The notes beneath the pieces are model-generated. The model had not been told where the DNA came from. It saw only the letters and a program-made list of their open reading frames with translations, and did not search any database. A DNA stretch of 64,000 nt from Linum tenue (taxonomy: Eukaryota; Streptophyta; Magnoliopsida; Malpighiales; Linaceae). The DNA lies in the NCBI GenBank assembly GCA_946122785.1, contig CAMGYJ010000002.1:55763703-55827702 (forward strand), in the 5' to 3' direction. Shown piece by piece: positions 12,112 through 22,185 of this stretch. The number at the start of each line of letters is the position of its first letter. The stretch's first letter is position 1. A program made the translations under genes and the position numbers.

Positions 12112-12845
12112 GCAAAGTAAACTGTCACAACTCACAAGTAATTAGCACAGGTACAAAACTTGAGAATGACCCCTTCATTTATTAAAGCTCTGTACTGTAT
12201 CTGAAGGCCTTTGGTTTAGTTTTGCTTCCGAAATTTATATTGGACCGCCCAGCAAATCACTAGTTTCAGGCCACGTGTATGTAGACACTTGGGAATGCGC
12301 ATGGTAAACATGCCGGAGGGTAGAACCGGATTCAACCAGTACCGGTTATAAAATCAGCTGTAATGTAATGTTTTCTGTATAAACGATATGATTGATTTTC
12401 GAATTTTGAACTAGATGACGGATTTTTTAACGAATACTTTTAATCAATTTTTATTTTTTTCTTGAATTTGAAGTTAAATTTTAAAATTCAATGTTATTTG
12501 TTGGATTTTACGTATGAAAAATTAAATGTTTATGTTATTTGTTGGATTCAAGTATAAATTATTTTATGTTGTCAATAAAGCTTTTGGTTAGTCTACAAAC
12601 CTTGTTAACATCACATGGTTAGAATTTAGTCGTGGTAGTTGTACCATATAGAATTTCTCATCGATATCTCATGAAGAAAAGTCGTATTGACGCAATGACT
12701 TCTAATTGGCATAGATGTTAATTGTTAATCCCATTTAAACTAAGCAAAGTTCTATTAGTAGTCATTTTTGCTACATGACTAAAAAGTTATCAAATTAATC
12801 TACTTCATATATATGTTTTGGTATAATCTTTGGCTACTAACCTAG
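12112..12845. other. Upstream region of B3 gene A
   Basis: Noncoding and AT-rich; collinear with 46887-47620 upstream of B3-C with few differences. No core promoter motif could be assigned with confidence. The MULE-like element is inserted at its far end. Confidence 0.6.
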
Positions 12846-12895
12846 CGGGTTGGATCAGGTCCTTAAGCCCCATTCCTTAAGGAAGATCTTAAACC
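12846..12895. repeat. Left TIR of MULE
   Basis: Pairs with the reverse complement of 18182-18231; 37 of 50 positions agree by hand alignment. Confidence 0.75.
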
Positions 12896-13039
12896 TATTT
12901 TAGCCAATAGGAAGAGGAGAGATAAAAACATTACTAATCATTGACTAACTACCTAGAAGGACAAGAAAGGAATATAGTAAATATTAATGATAATAATAAT
13001 TAAAATGAAAAATGAAAATTAAACTCATGATTTATTAAG

Positions 13040-13440
13040 AGGCGGCCGAAGCCATTATCGAAAGACGGTTGTCCTCTCTAACCCTAAACCTTCTCGTCGT
13101 CGGCATCCACTCGGCGGAAGCTCGTTTCGAACACCATTTGGAGACTCAGCAACACCCGTCCTCCCGTTCCCCGACAACCAAGCTTCGTCAGCAATCTCGA
13201 CGTTTGCGTCTCGTTGCCATCCTGACGTCGGCGTCTCGTGGACACGTCGTCAGGTCACCATCTTCCCGTCGTCACGACGCCATCATGCCGTTAATTTCCC
13301 GTCAGCTTCCTCGTCCCCATCCTGCCTAACTCCCTCGTCATCCCGCCGCTATCCAACATCTCCCCATCCGATCGTCACCCTATTGCCGGTCTCCCGCTAT
13401 CACGCTTCCTGACGGAAGCTTTTGCAGAAGGAGGAGATGA
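13040..13440. other. GC-rich block inside MULE, possible captured sequence
   Basis: Base composition jumps here. An 86-codon open frame (13069-13329, plus) is Ser/Arg/His/Pro-rich with repeated CGTC words. No domain is recognised. It could be a captured exon or a MULE subterminal region. Confidence 0.35.
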
Positions 13441-13606
13441 TGTGTCGAGGTGGATTTAGTTCATAGTATTATTGTTTACGTTGAAAAATGACAGGAATTT
13501 CTTAATAATGAATTCGTCATTTGTTTTAAATTATGTAGAAAATATTAATAATGATATTGTATATTATTAACAATACTGAGCTGAAAAGTTGATAATGGCG
13601 TCACTT

Positions 13607-14225
13607 GAATATTTACAACACAAGTAAATTGTGATTCAATTTGATTGAGAACATTAATAATAGCGTCACTTAAAATGTTAATAATGTAGGCGAAAACACT
13701 AATATAAACTGTTAAAACATTGACAACTCAGTTACGTTGCTTTAAAAACCTCAAATTAGAAGCTAATCTTATTGTGACAACATTTTAGTTACTGGTTAAT
13801 AATTCCGATGATCTAATTAATAATAATGATGTGGTAGGATAATAATGTTTACAACACGATCGATAAATCGCATTTCAATTTGATTGAGAACGTTAATAAT
13901 AGCATCACGGAAAAATGTTAATAACGTATGTGAAAAAACTAATATGTATTGTTGACAACATTGACAACTCCGTTACGTTGCTCTAAAAATCTCAAATCAA
14001 AGGCTCCCCTTATTGCACATGATTTTAGTTACCTATTAATAATTTCAGTAATATAATTAATAATAGAGTCACGGAGGTTAACAATGTTGACAACACAACC
14101 ATTAAATCACCTTTTTTTATTGATAACTATAGTAGCGTCAGTAAAAAATGTTAATAATGTAAGCCAAATCACTAATATGTAAGGTTGAAAATGTTGACAA
14201 CTCCATTAAATTGTCTCGAAAACCT
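13607..14225. repeat. Degenerate tandem repeat, period about 238 bp
   Basis: Three diverged units begin near 13607, 13845 and 14083. Shared words include TTTACAACAC, GATTGAGAAC, TTAATAATAGC and TTGACAACTC followed by TTACGTTGCT. The spacing of GATTGAGAAC (13643, 13882) gives a period of 239. TTAATAAT-type words continue irregularly to about 15480. Confidence 0.7.
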
Positions 14226-17200
14226 CAATCCACCAACTGCTCAATCCACAGGCTCCTCCGTTACGTTGATAATTCTGTCGCGTTTCTTTTCGATGGCAAG
14301 CAACGATGTAGCAGGCCGATAACAAGTTTGTTCTTACAGATCTTGGACTGTTGCATATCGTGTAGCAATACAAAAAAATTGATAATGGTGTTCAAAATAT
14401 TACTAATGCTGAAAAAACGCTAATGATGAACAAAGATTGTTAATACTACACGTTAATTCAACCGAAAAATTAATAATGGCACACTAGTAAAAAATTGAAC
14501 ATGACTCTGAAAATATTACCAATGGATGAAGAAACGTTAACAATAAACTAAGATTGATAATATTACACGTAAATTCAGCAGACAGATTAATAATAGCACA
14601 ATCTTAATAATAGCACAATCTTAATAATAAGATGGGTCATTATCAAATCATGCACGATTGACGACATCACTTCCAAATATTACAAATTACTATGAACTAA
14701 ATTAATAATAAACTATATTAGTGAATTAATACCGATTACCAACAAATTGATAAAACGATTACAAAGCGACAATAAAAAAGTTAGTAGCACAACCTAACAT
14801 AATTAACTGGCCTATCGGACAACATTCACAATACGACAAACATTGACTATTGAGTGGGTAAAAATATTGACCATAGCCCTTCAGAAGATTACAAATCATG
14901 GCGACGTAAATTGATCATAAACTGTATTAGTGAAAAACCCTCAGCGCACATTATTAGTTTTAACAATCTTTGTAATGCAGTATAAGAAAAGTACAAGAAA
15001 TAATTGATAATGGGATTAGTAAAATTGATAATGAAGCTGATATTATTAATAAAGAATGCATGTACGTTAATAATGAAAATATATAAACATATTGATAATG
15101 GCCTTCATATACTATTACTAACGAGTGTATATATATTATGAATGCATACCTGTGAGTTATACTACTCTCATTGTCAATTGTATTGGCAAAGGCATTTTGA
15201 TATTATCAGTTTTACTAATGTCATTATCAATTTATTGATACAAATGAACACAACTTTGACCATCGCCCTTTGAAAGTTTAAAGAACCAGTGCACCTAAAT
15301 TCATAAGTAACTTTATCAGTAAGCCAATTTCGACTACCAACAAAAAGATTAATAACGCCGTGTTAAATATTATAATTTTCAAAAAACAGGTTAATACGGA
15401 GCACGTTACTAGATAATAATGTATATTTTAGAAATTTTAATACCCGCTGAAGAAACATTAATAACGTCGGGCTAAAACTCTTCAACGTTAGCTAGATTAG
15501 GGCAAGTCTGTTGGCCGGATAAATATCATTCATAGTATAAATAAAATTAATAATTATTCTGAGTAAGGCATGTTTTATTTTCTACCATAAAATTTTCAAA
15601 TCATTTAGTTACTGGGAATCTCATACTCGTATAATTTTCAACATGTTGCCCCGATTTATTGACGGATGTCCTTACTCAAAGTAAAAAACAAAAGTCATGC
15701 AAGGAAATTAACTCCTAAAATTTTAATAGGATGATCACATTATTTGCTCCTTGATTTCATGAATTACCAAAAATTTCATTTTAGATTTCTTGTGAATACT
15801 CCGCCTCCACTCTCTAGCACCACCATCTCCATCAATTACAATGACTTTGTCTTCCTTAACGAAACCATTTTCTTCACAATAGGTTCTTCATTCTTTTTTG
15901 GGTAATGACTATGTATTCATCAAATCTTTTCCGGATTCTTTTTTATTAGCCAAACCCATCGAAATACTAAGAATTAGCCAAATTTTAACTTTCAGTTAGC
16001 AATTTTCTTAGCAATATTGACTTGGCAACATGATACTGACTTGGAAGAGACACATGAAGATTAACATTCCAAAATTTTAGTATTTTAACTAAGAAAAGAG
16101 TTATAAAATTATTAACGATAACGTAAAAATGGCTAATATTTTGATGCTTTACGAAAGATTTGGCTAATTAATAGCATTTTAATAGGTTTGTATAATATAA
16201 AAGAATCTGAAAAATGTTTGAATAAAAAATAGGAATTGTCCTTTTTTTAATTGGAAACAAATATTTAATAGTAATTGGAAATTAACACTAAAAGTTATAC
16301 ACAAGAAAATTTATGTCTCGTGAACATTTTATGAGATTGATTCTTTCCTCAATGGCAATGAACAACCTTGTGACCAACAAAAACTTTTATAATTTGTAGA
16401 TTGAAAACTTAATTAATAACCAGTAGGCGTTGATTATTCTATAATAGATACATTTCTTTTCTTTTTTCTTATATATCTGTGAATTTGGTTGCCCGATTTG
16501 TAAAAATGGTTTAGGAAAGTTTAGTGGTCGACAATGAGAATCTATTAAACGGTGTCATCTTCTACCTATGGTGGTATTTTTAATTTTTAAATCATGAATT
16601 AAGTAGGGAGCAACATGATCATTCTAAGTTGATTTTAAGAAGATTAGGAGATTACTCAAAGTTCAGTCATCAAGATAAAACCCACTTTCATAACAATCTA
16701 ACGGTGGGGATACGATCAGAAATTTTCGTAGAGATAGGTTACCATTATATAAGAACTGATAGTTCCTTAATACTATTATTATATATATGATGCTATTGAA
16801 TGCTAGCCTAACATATTTTTATTACAAAAGATGTCAAAATGGAAATAAGTTTATATGATATAATTAATTTAATTTTTAAGTTAACATTTTGTAATTTAAA
16901 TTATAAAAATGAAACTTGATTAATTAAAAACTAATAAAGGAGTGGTTATGCACCTTGAATTATACACCTAATATGTTAATAAACTAACAATATTCTAAAT
17001 TACCTAAATGGATACAATAAAACACACATGCTAATAATCATTTTAATAAATACATAGAGTAATTTTACAATGCTTCATATTGTTGGTGTTTTCATTTTAA
17101 GAACAAAATTCGTTACGATACTAATTGAACTTGTACCTTTAATGTCATAGTTAAATTTAGTTTGTGTATATACATTTTGGTACAATTTTGTATAGTACAA

Positions 17201-17599
17201 TATGATCTTATATCTTTAATATTGTGGTAAAAATTTAATCAGTATCTATATATTTTCAAAATGAATGTGTATTTTTAACGTTATAGTATAATTTATATCA
17301 ATCTTTTTTCATTTACAATACAAACTGAACTTATACATTTAGTACAAATTAAAATTGTATCTCCAAATATCCATACTTTGAAGTAAGGTAGATAAGCTCA
17401 TTAATGTTTTCTAAGTTAGATTCCGATATTTTTAATTAATAAGTGGAGGATTGGAGGAGGATTGTAACTTTTAGTTTTAAAACTACAAATAGAAATCTAA
17501 TTGTACCGCAAAAAGAGCCCAGCCCATGCAACAATGTATAGCTAATCTCCCCCAACAACGATATAAATACAAAGTAGAAATAGATTTTTTAAGGGAGAA

Positions 17600-18050
17600 T
17601 ACTTTGATAGCCTCCCGTGAACTGCGGTAAGGCCTCCAAATTTGGTTTTAACGTCCTCCCTATGCAGAACCTCCTTATATGAGTGTGTAGATTCAACAGA
17701 TTGGGAAAAGATATTGACCATCGTCATTGAACGGGATCATTGGAGGCGATGAAGATTACCTAGAACGCCGCCTATGAGAGAGCAGGGATCGACGACAGAC
17801 TGAACGGGATAGACGACGGACTGAAGCAAGGCCGGAAACGGATTTTGGGGACAGAGCGAGGGCCAAACAGGAAACTGGGGGGAACAAGAAGTTGTGACGC
17901 CGATGGCCAAAGATTGCTGACGAAGGGACGCCCGGAGAATACAGACAAAGATTTCCGACGACGGAAACGGCTGGAGACTGCTCTTGAAGAGACGGGTTAA
18001 TACAAAACCTGTTACGCTGGGAGGGAGAAAAACCGACGGGACGTGGGTTT
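17600..18050. other. Second GC-rich block inside MULE
   Basis: It has an exon-like composition unlike the AT-rich core. The longest minus frame (17727-17542) reads 61 aa with SYKEVLHREDV. That is not enough to assign a family. Confidence 0.3.
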
Positions 18051-18181
18051 GTAAATTAGTAGGATTTATTATTCAGATTTTATAATATTTATAATTCCCA
18101 ACGTACCCTCGACAACTAATAACGCCTCACTAACTAATAACTCCTTACTAACTACCTAAAACCAAATCAACCAATCATACC

Positions 18182-18231
18182 GCTTTAAGATCCTCCTTAA
18201 GAAAAGAGACTTAAGTACCTGAACTCAGGCC
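18182..18231. repeat. Right TIR of MULE
   Basis: Inverted partner of 12846-12895; directly followed by the second CTAACCTAG. Confidence 0.75.
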
Positions 18232-18263
18232 CTAACCTAGCCTTATATCTTATTATCGAACCA

Positions 18264-18780
18264 TCAGCCTTTTATTAGACTCTAAACAGTAAACACCCAT
18301 TATGGTGTAGCCTATAGCAGTACTACTAAGTGGTAAATCAACTAAGGTCCAAGTATGTGTGTCTTGCAATGCTTTAAGTTCGAGATTCATAACTCTAATC
18401 CATTATGGATCTGTAATAGCTTGTTTGTAAGCCTTAGGTTCAGAAGATTGTGTAATGGCTAAGCCAAAACGTTTATAGGCAGAGGATAGATTATTATATG
18501 AATTAACAGAGTGAAGAGGATACTTACAACAAAGAAATGAGGTAGAATGACATGAATTGCCAACTGATGAATTCAGCTTATTATGGTATTGTGCAAGATA
18601 GAAAGGAGGTTGGTCGTGTCGTTGGGATCATCTAAGTTAGGGTTCATCTTGTTTAGGTTGTACTTTTACAAGAGGTTCATCTTGCAGTGGTGTTTCTGGG
18701 ACTGAATCTGCTAATGATGCATTAGAGTTTGTGATAGTGGATGGAGAAGAGTGAAATGTGGGAGGAGGATTCATATGGAG
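18264..18780 (-). pseudogene. Copia pol fragment (linker to RT start), decayed
   Basis: Minus-strand translation shows a Pro/Ser-rich linker (PPPTFHSSPSTITNSNASL), then a YPL...SYNNLS...A-I segment, EPKAYKQAITDP, a stop, and W-T-L-V-D-L-P. These match the copia region between integrase and RT, but with stops. No LTRs are seen nearby, so it is a relic fragment. Confidence 0.7.
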
Positions 18781-19671
18781 TGGGGTTTCAAAAGAGATAA
18801 TGGTGGTGAGGTCAGGATAGAAGGGTCACAAAGAGAGAGAAACCACTCTCCCTTGCACACATTGTACAGATTGAGGAATAAGACAAGACTTGTTCTGCAT
18901 CTTGCTGGCCGACGTAGGATGGATAGCGGTGTCTAGCCCTGCTGCTCGTGGGTTCAGTTCTTTGATCTGGGTTCTTCTGCTTCCCTTGACCGAGACTTGG
19001 AGCCTCGTCTTCCCCTGCCTCTTCAGTTCGGAGCATTTTGATCCTCATTCCTGTCCACCGCCATGTAATCTCTCACCCGTGATTCACTGTGTTGAGCGTC
19101 TTCGAGCGACTCCCAGAAGGAAGCTAATGGCATTGTGTTCAATCGTCATGGACTCGGTCGGATCGAACGAGCTGATTGTGCTTGGTGCTACTTCGTTTGA
19201 TTTTATTGCAATAGAGCTTTCGGTGTTTACTGCTTTTGGTTCAAGTGTCTCAGTTCCTTTGTTGGGTGGCTCCTTCTGAATTTTGTGTTCTTCTTGTTGT
19301 TTCTCTTAAGCACAGATTGAGTATCCATGTGCTTGAGTTTGTCTGTCCTTGTTCTGATTTTGGTTTGCTTTGTTGGTTCTCTTGTAATCGATCATTCAAA
19401 GTGCAATGCAAGTAATCCCTTTGTAAATAAAAAAAAAGTTAACGTTTGGCTAATAATTTATATTTTGATAGTTATGACTATAATTTCTCGATGTTTAATA
19501 GTTGTGACTAATATATTGTATTTATCCAAATAACAAATTTGAGTACAAATATTATATCAACAATACCACTACTTATAATTCATTTATAATTCATCCAAAT
19601 ATGTAGCAAATAACATATAACATGTATTCTGGCGGTAACTGGTCTCAAATAACATATTTTTCAAGCCTTCT
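18781..19671. other. Unassigned stretch with an A-rich tail-like tract
   Basis: A 129-codon open frame (18890-19279, plus) with no recognised domain is followed by a TTTGTAAATAAAAAAAAAG tract at 19418-19437. It could be a 5'-truncated non-LTR element, but no target duplication was found. From 19440 the sequence is plain AT-rich DNA up to the truncated Athila-like element. Confidence 0.3.
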
Positions 19672-19805
19672 TCTTCTTCTAACGGCAGCTGTGGTAGCTC
19701 CTCCTCCGCAGCCAGTCGTGCCTTTAGAGCCCGCTTGAAGTTCCTGCAAGTTCGTTCAAGCTCCTGGTCTAACGGTAGTAGATCTCCCGACTGGCTACGG
19801 GTCAT
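19672..19805 (-). pseudogene. Athila-like gag, N-terminal fragment
   Basis: Begins MTRSQSGDLLPLDQELERTC, closely matching the start of the intact gag at 58194. The frame stays open to 19584, but similarity ends about 19672, where the element is truncated. Confidence 0.8.
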
Positions 19806-19921
19806 GCACTACCTGCACACACTCAGAAGAAACAACCCGTGAAGGCACACAGGTGGAAAAGAAAAATGCAATAAAGAAAAAGCTAGAGTAACAAATTATC
19901 ACGTTTCCCCAATAACCTAGA

Positions 19922-19947
19922 GGGTTCCCCGGCAACGGCGCCAAAAA
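19922..19947 (-). other. Primer binding site of truncated Athila-like element
   Basis: TTTTTGGCGCCGTTGCCGGG on the minus strand, two bases from the LTR end. Confidence 0.85.
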
Positions 19948-19949
19948 CT

Positions 19950-21292
19950 TGACACGCTAAAACACAACACCTAACAATGGCCAAGTGTAACCAATGAAAG
20001 GGACTGCAGTATAGGCAAGTTTAATTATCAACCCGGGGTCTAGATCTACTGCTTACTCCGTGATTCTCTATTATCTAGCAAACTAAGTCGAGTGATTGTT
20101 GTTTAAAGCAAAAGCAGTAAGAAAGCAGGAAATGGTTCGGTTTTCAAAAGCAGGTAAGAGTCACTCGGGATTGAGTCCCCCTAGCCCCTTAGTTAGGTTC
20201 AATTGCAATTCCCTGGGTTGATTTACTGTTGATTAAACTGCGGAAGATCCGACAGTAGCTTGGAATCTCTTAAGCTGACCAAGCCCTCTCAGTCTAACTA
20301 CCCGGCAGACGACTAATCTTCACCGGGATAGAAAGCTGAGGCTATGAACACAGAACTCCACTACTGGCGTCAAGAACACCAGTACAAAGTAGTCCACTGG
20401 CTAACTCTCGTATAGCCAATCTCCTACTATCGAATGAAGAGGCTCTAACAACCTAATCAGATTCTATCTATCTCAGGTTGAAGCAGAAATTGAGACAAGC
20501 TGATCAGACTCAAATCAATTCATGAAACACGCGTCATTCGATTAAAATCAAACAATAATATCATCCCAAGTCATTACAATCAAATCCCTAACACAAGGAA
20601 CTAGGGTTCTTCATACCCAAGTGAGAGAAGGGTTCTACTCCATAGAGAGAGAAGAGAAAACAAGAATCGGATTAGTCATACTCATAACGATGAGGATAAT
20701 CTGCTCCGGGACGATGATGTTCACTCCTATGACGATCTCCAGGCTCGATTCGATGAAATCCAGCTCTTAGACGGCTTCTAGGATGAGTTCTTCGCACTTT
20801 CTCTCTCTAGGGCTCTGTTTTTGCTCTGAGAACACGATTCACCCACTTTTGGCTCGGATTAGGCACTAAAACCGGATTTCCCGAGGTGCACGGGCAGGTG
20901 CACGGCCGTGCACCACCCCATTCTGGCCGTGCAACTCTCAAAACGCGCCGTTTCATTTATTCAAGCTCAGCCTCCTTGCACGGCCAGGCGCACGGCCGTG
21001 CAAGCCTGGAATGTGCCCGTGCAAGCTCTCGCACCAACCCGCACGGCCAAAAGGCCCTAGTGCACGGCCGTGCGGCCTCCTGGTCTGCCCGTGCACTCCT
21101 CCAAAAGCTCGCCCTTCGTCCGTTCTTCGTCCAATCGACCCCAGACTCGCTCCTAAGCCTTCATTCACGTACTAGGACCTGAAATAACACAACCAAGCAC
21201 AACCTAGCGTGAAATCGGCCTAAAACACGAGAATCAACACCTCAAACGGTGTAAGTATGAGGGTAAAAACATGTGTAAATGACGGTCTATCA
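19950..21292 (-). repeat. Athila-like 5' LTR
   Basis: 1343 bp. A block containing CTAGCGTGAAATCGGC (21203-21218) is conserved with the LTRs at 37330-38680 and 52098-59706. Beside it, 20885-21100 carries repeated GCACGGCCGTGC palindromes. Confidence 0.88.
20885..21100. repeat. Palindrome array in LTR (GCACGGCCGTGC type)
   Basis: Three perfect or near-perfect GCACGGCCGTGC palindromes, plus half-sites such as TGCACGGGCAGG and GCACGGCCA, at spacings of roughly 35-95 bp. Confidence 0.75.
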
Positions 21293-21309
21293 GAAACCTA
21301 ATGACTTAC

Positions 21310-21715
21310 TGATAGAACCTTTGATTAGGGTTCTATCGAGTCTGGTCGAGAAATTGGGATTTAGGGATTAAGAACAGAATTAGGGATTTGAGAAGAGAAA
21401 GATAGAGAATCGGCCTAGGCCTTTAGAGAGACTGAGAACGAGAATTGAGAGGATTGGTAGAATAGGGTTTAGGAAGACTTTTCTTAATATTCTTCTTGAC
21501 TGCCCATGAATGAATGACCAATTACATATTTATAGCGAAAGACTAGAAAAACTTAATAGACTATCCTAATATGGCTCAAAGACTACTAACCATATATAAT
21601 AAAAGCCTAACAATAATCCTAAACTTAACCACCAAGTAATTATTTATTCTAATAATTATCTCTAATATGAATATGGTAATTATAATAGAAACCCGTGGAA
21701 AGTAGGTTTCTATCA
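21310..21715 (-). repeat. 3' LTR of NA-3
   Basis: 406 bp, full-length by comparison with the ends of 23828-23967. It is preceded (coding strand) by a GGGGGAGGGGA polypurine tract at 21716-21727. Confidence 0.85.
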
Positions 21716-22169
21716 TCCCCTCCCCCTTAAGACCAACCTTGTTCTCAAGGTTGACCAACTTATCCCACTCCTCCACTCTTCTTGTTCCGGCCAGGTGTCG
21801 TCTCAACTGCTTCTTGCGCTTCCTTTTCTTCCAATCCGGTATGAGGACTCGCATAGTCGATCTCGCGATTACTCTTGCAAACTGGTCAAGGAACATTGAC
21901 TTCAAGGATCCACTCTTTGCTTCCTTGCCCAACAACTTTTCTTTCGTTGGCACCACGATCCAGTAGCTTAAGGAATCTGAATGTGCTTTATAGCACAAGA
22001 ACCTATCCTTAAGAACCAATTCATCAAGGCCTTCAAAAAGTTTTATTGAAGAAAGCCCATAAACTTGCCCTAATGCCTCTCTAATTACTTTTGGGCTCTG
22101 GTCTTCTAAAAGCCCACCTGCCAACTCATTAAATCCACCATTTTCTTCTTCCAAGTCCATGTTCTTCAA
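21576..22169 (-). CDS. NA-3 downstream frame (unknown protein, C-terminal part)
   Basis: 197 codons. It starts MKNMDLEEENGGFNELAGG and has a cysteine-poor middle with CYKAHSDSLSYWIVVPTKEK and a basic stretch KKRKRKKQLRR near residue 118. It ends within the LTR after NKVGLKGEGMIE. A closing W-x-x-L-x-x-L-E-x-K-V-x-L-x-G-E-G pattern just before the polypurine tract is common at the 3' end of plant LTR element proteins. It is in a different frame from the upstream open frames, so it may be split from them by frameshift. The function is unknown. Confidence 0.4.
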   Translation of the reverse strand: MKNMDLEEENGGFNELAGGLLEDQSPKVIREALGQVYGLSSIKLFEGLDELVLKDRFLCYKAHSDSLSYWIVVPTKEKLLGKEAKSGSLKSMFLDQFARVIARSTMRVLIPDWKKRKRKKQLRRHLAGTRRVEEWDKLVNLENKVGLKGEGMIETYFPRVSIIITIFILEIIIRINNYLVVKFRIIVRLLLYMVSSL

Positions 22170-22185
22170 AAATCCTGAGCCAAAT

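Larger units (their letters stand above)
10401..12845. repeat. Host duplicate copy A, main piece
   Basis: Collinear with copy C 45124-47620 at near identity, covering the B3 gene and about 0.73 kb upstream of it. Copy A has lost about 50 bp after 10437 relative to copy C, between two CTTTTG words. It also has a shorter AT microsatellite in B3 intron 3. Confidence 0.92.
12846..18231. mobile_element. Mutator-like (MULE) element, non-autonomous, 5.4 kb
   Basis: Flanked by a perfect 9-bp duplication CTAACCTAG (12837-12845 and 18232-18240); copy C carries the single uninterrupted CTAACCTAG at 47619-47627 or thereabouts. The ends form an imperfect inverted repeat of about 50 bp (37 of 50 match), including TCAGGT, CTTAAG, CTTAAGGA and GATCTTAAA on both ends. 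A 9-bp TSD plus long TIRs fits MULEs. No transposase is seen. Inside, GC-rich blocks (about 13040-13440 and 17600-18050) flank a very AT-rich core with a degenerate tandem repeat. The GC-rich blocks may be captured gene pieces, but no parent gene is recognised. Confidence 0.85.
19672..21292 (-). mobile_element. Athila-like Ty3/gypsy element, truncated (5' LTR plus gag start)
   Basis: Contains a 1343-bp LTR (19950-21292; coding strand TGATAGACC to GCGTGTCA), a primer site reading TTTTTGGCGCCGTTGCCGGG on the minus strand, and the first ~40 codons of gag, cut off at about 19672. It is the same lineage as the TR-GAG element at 52098-59706 (shared MTRSQSG start). Its right end abuts the interrupted 3' LTR of NA-4. 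Confidence 0.88.

Noticed and set aside
20885..21100. Palindromes as terminal inverted repeats of a small DNA transposon
   Set aside because: They lie inside an LTR at a position shared with related LTRs, and no target duplication flanks them.
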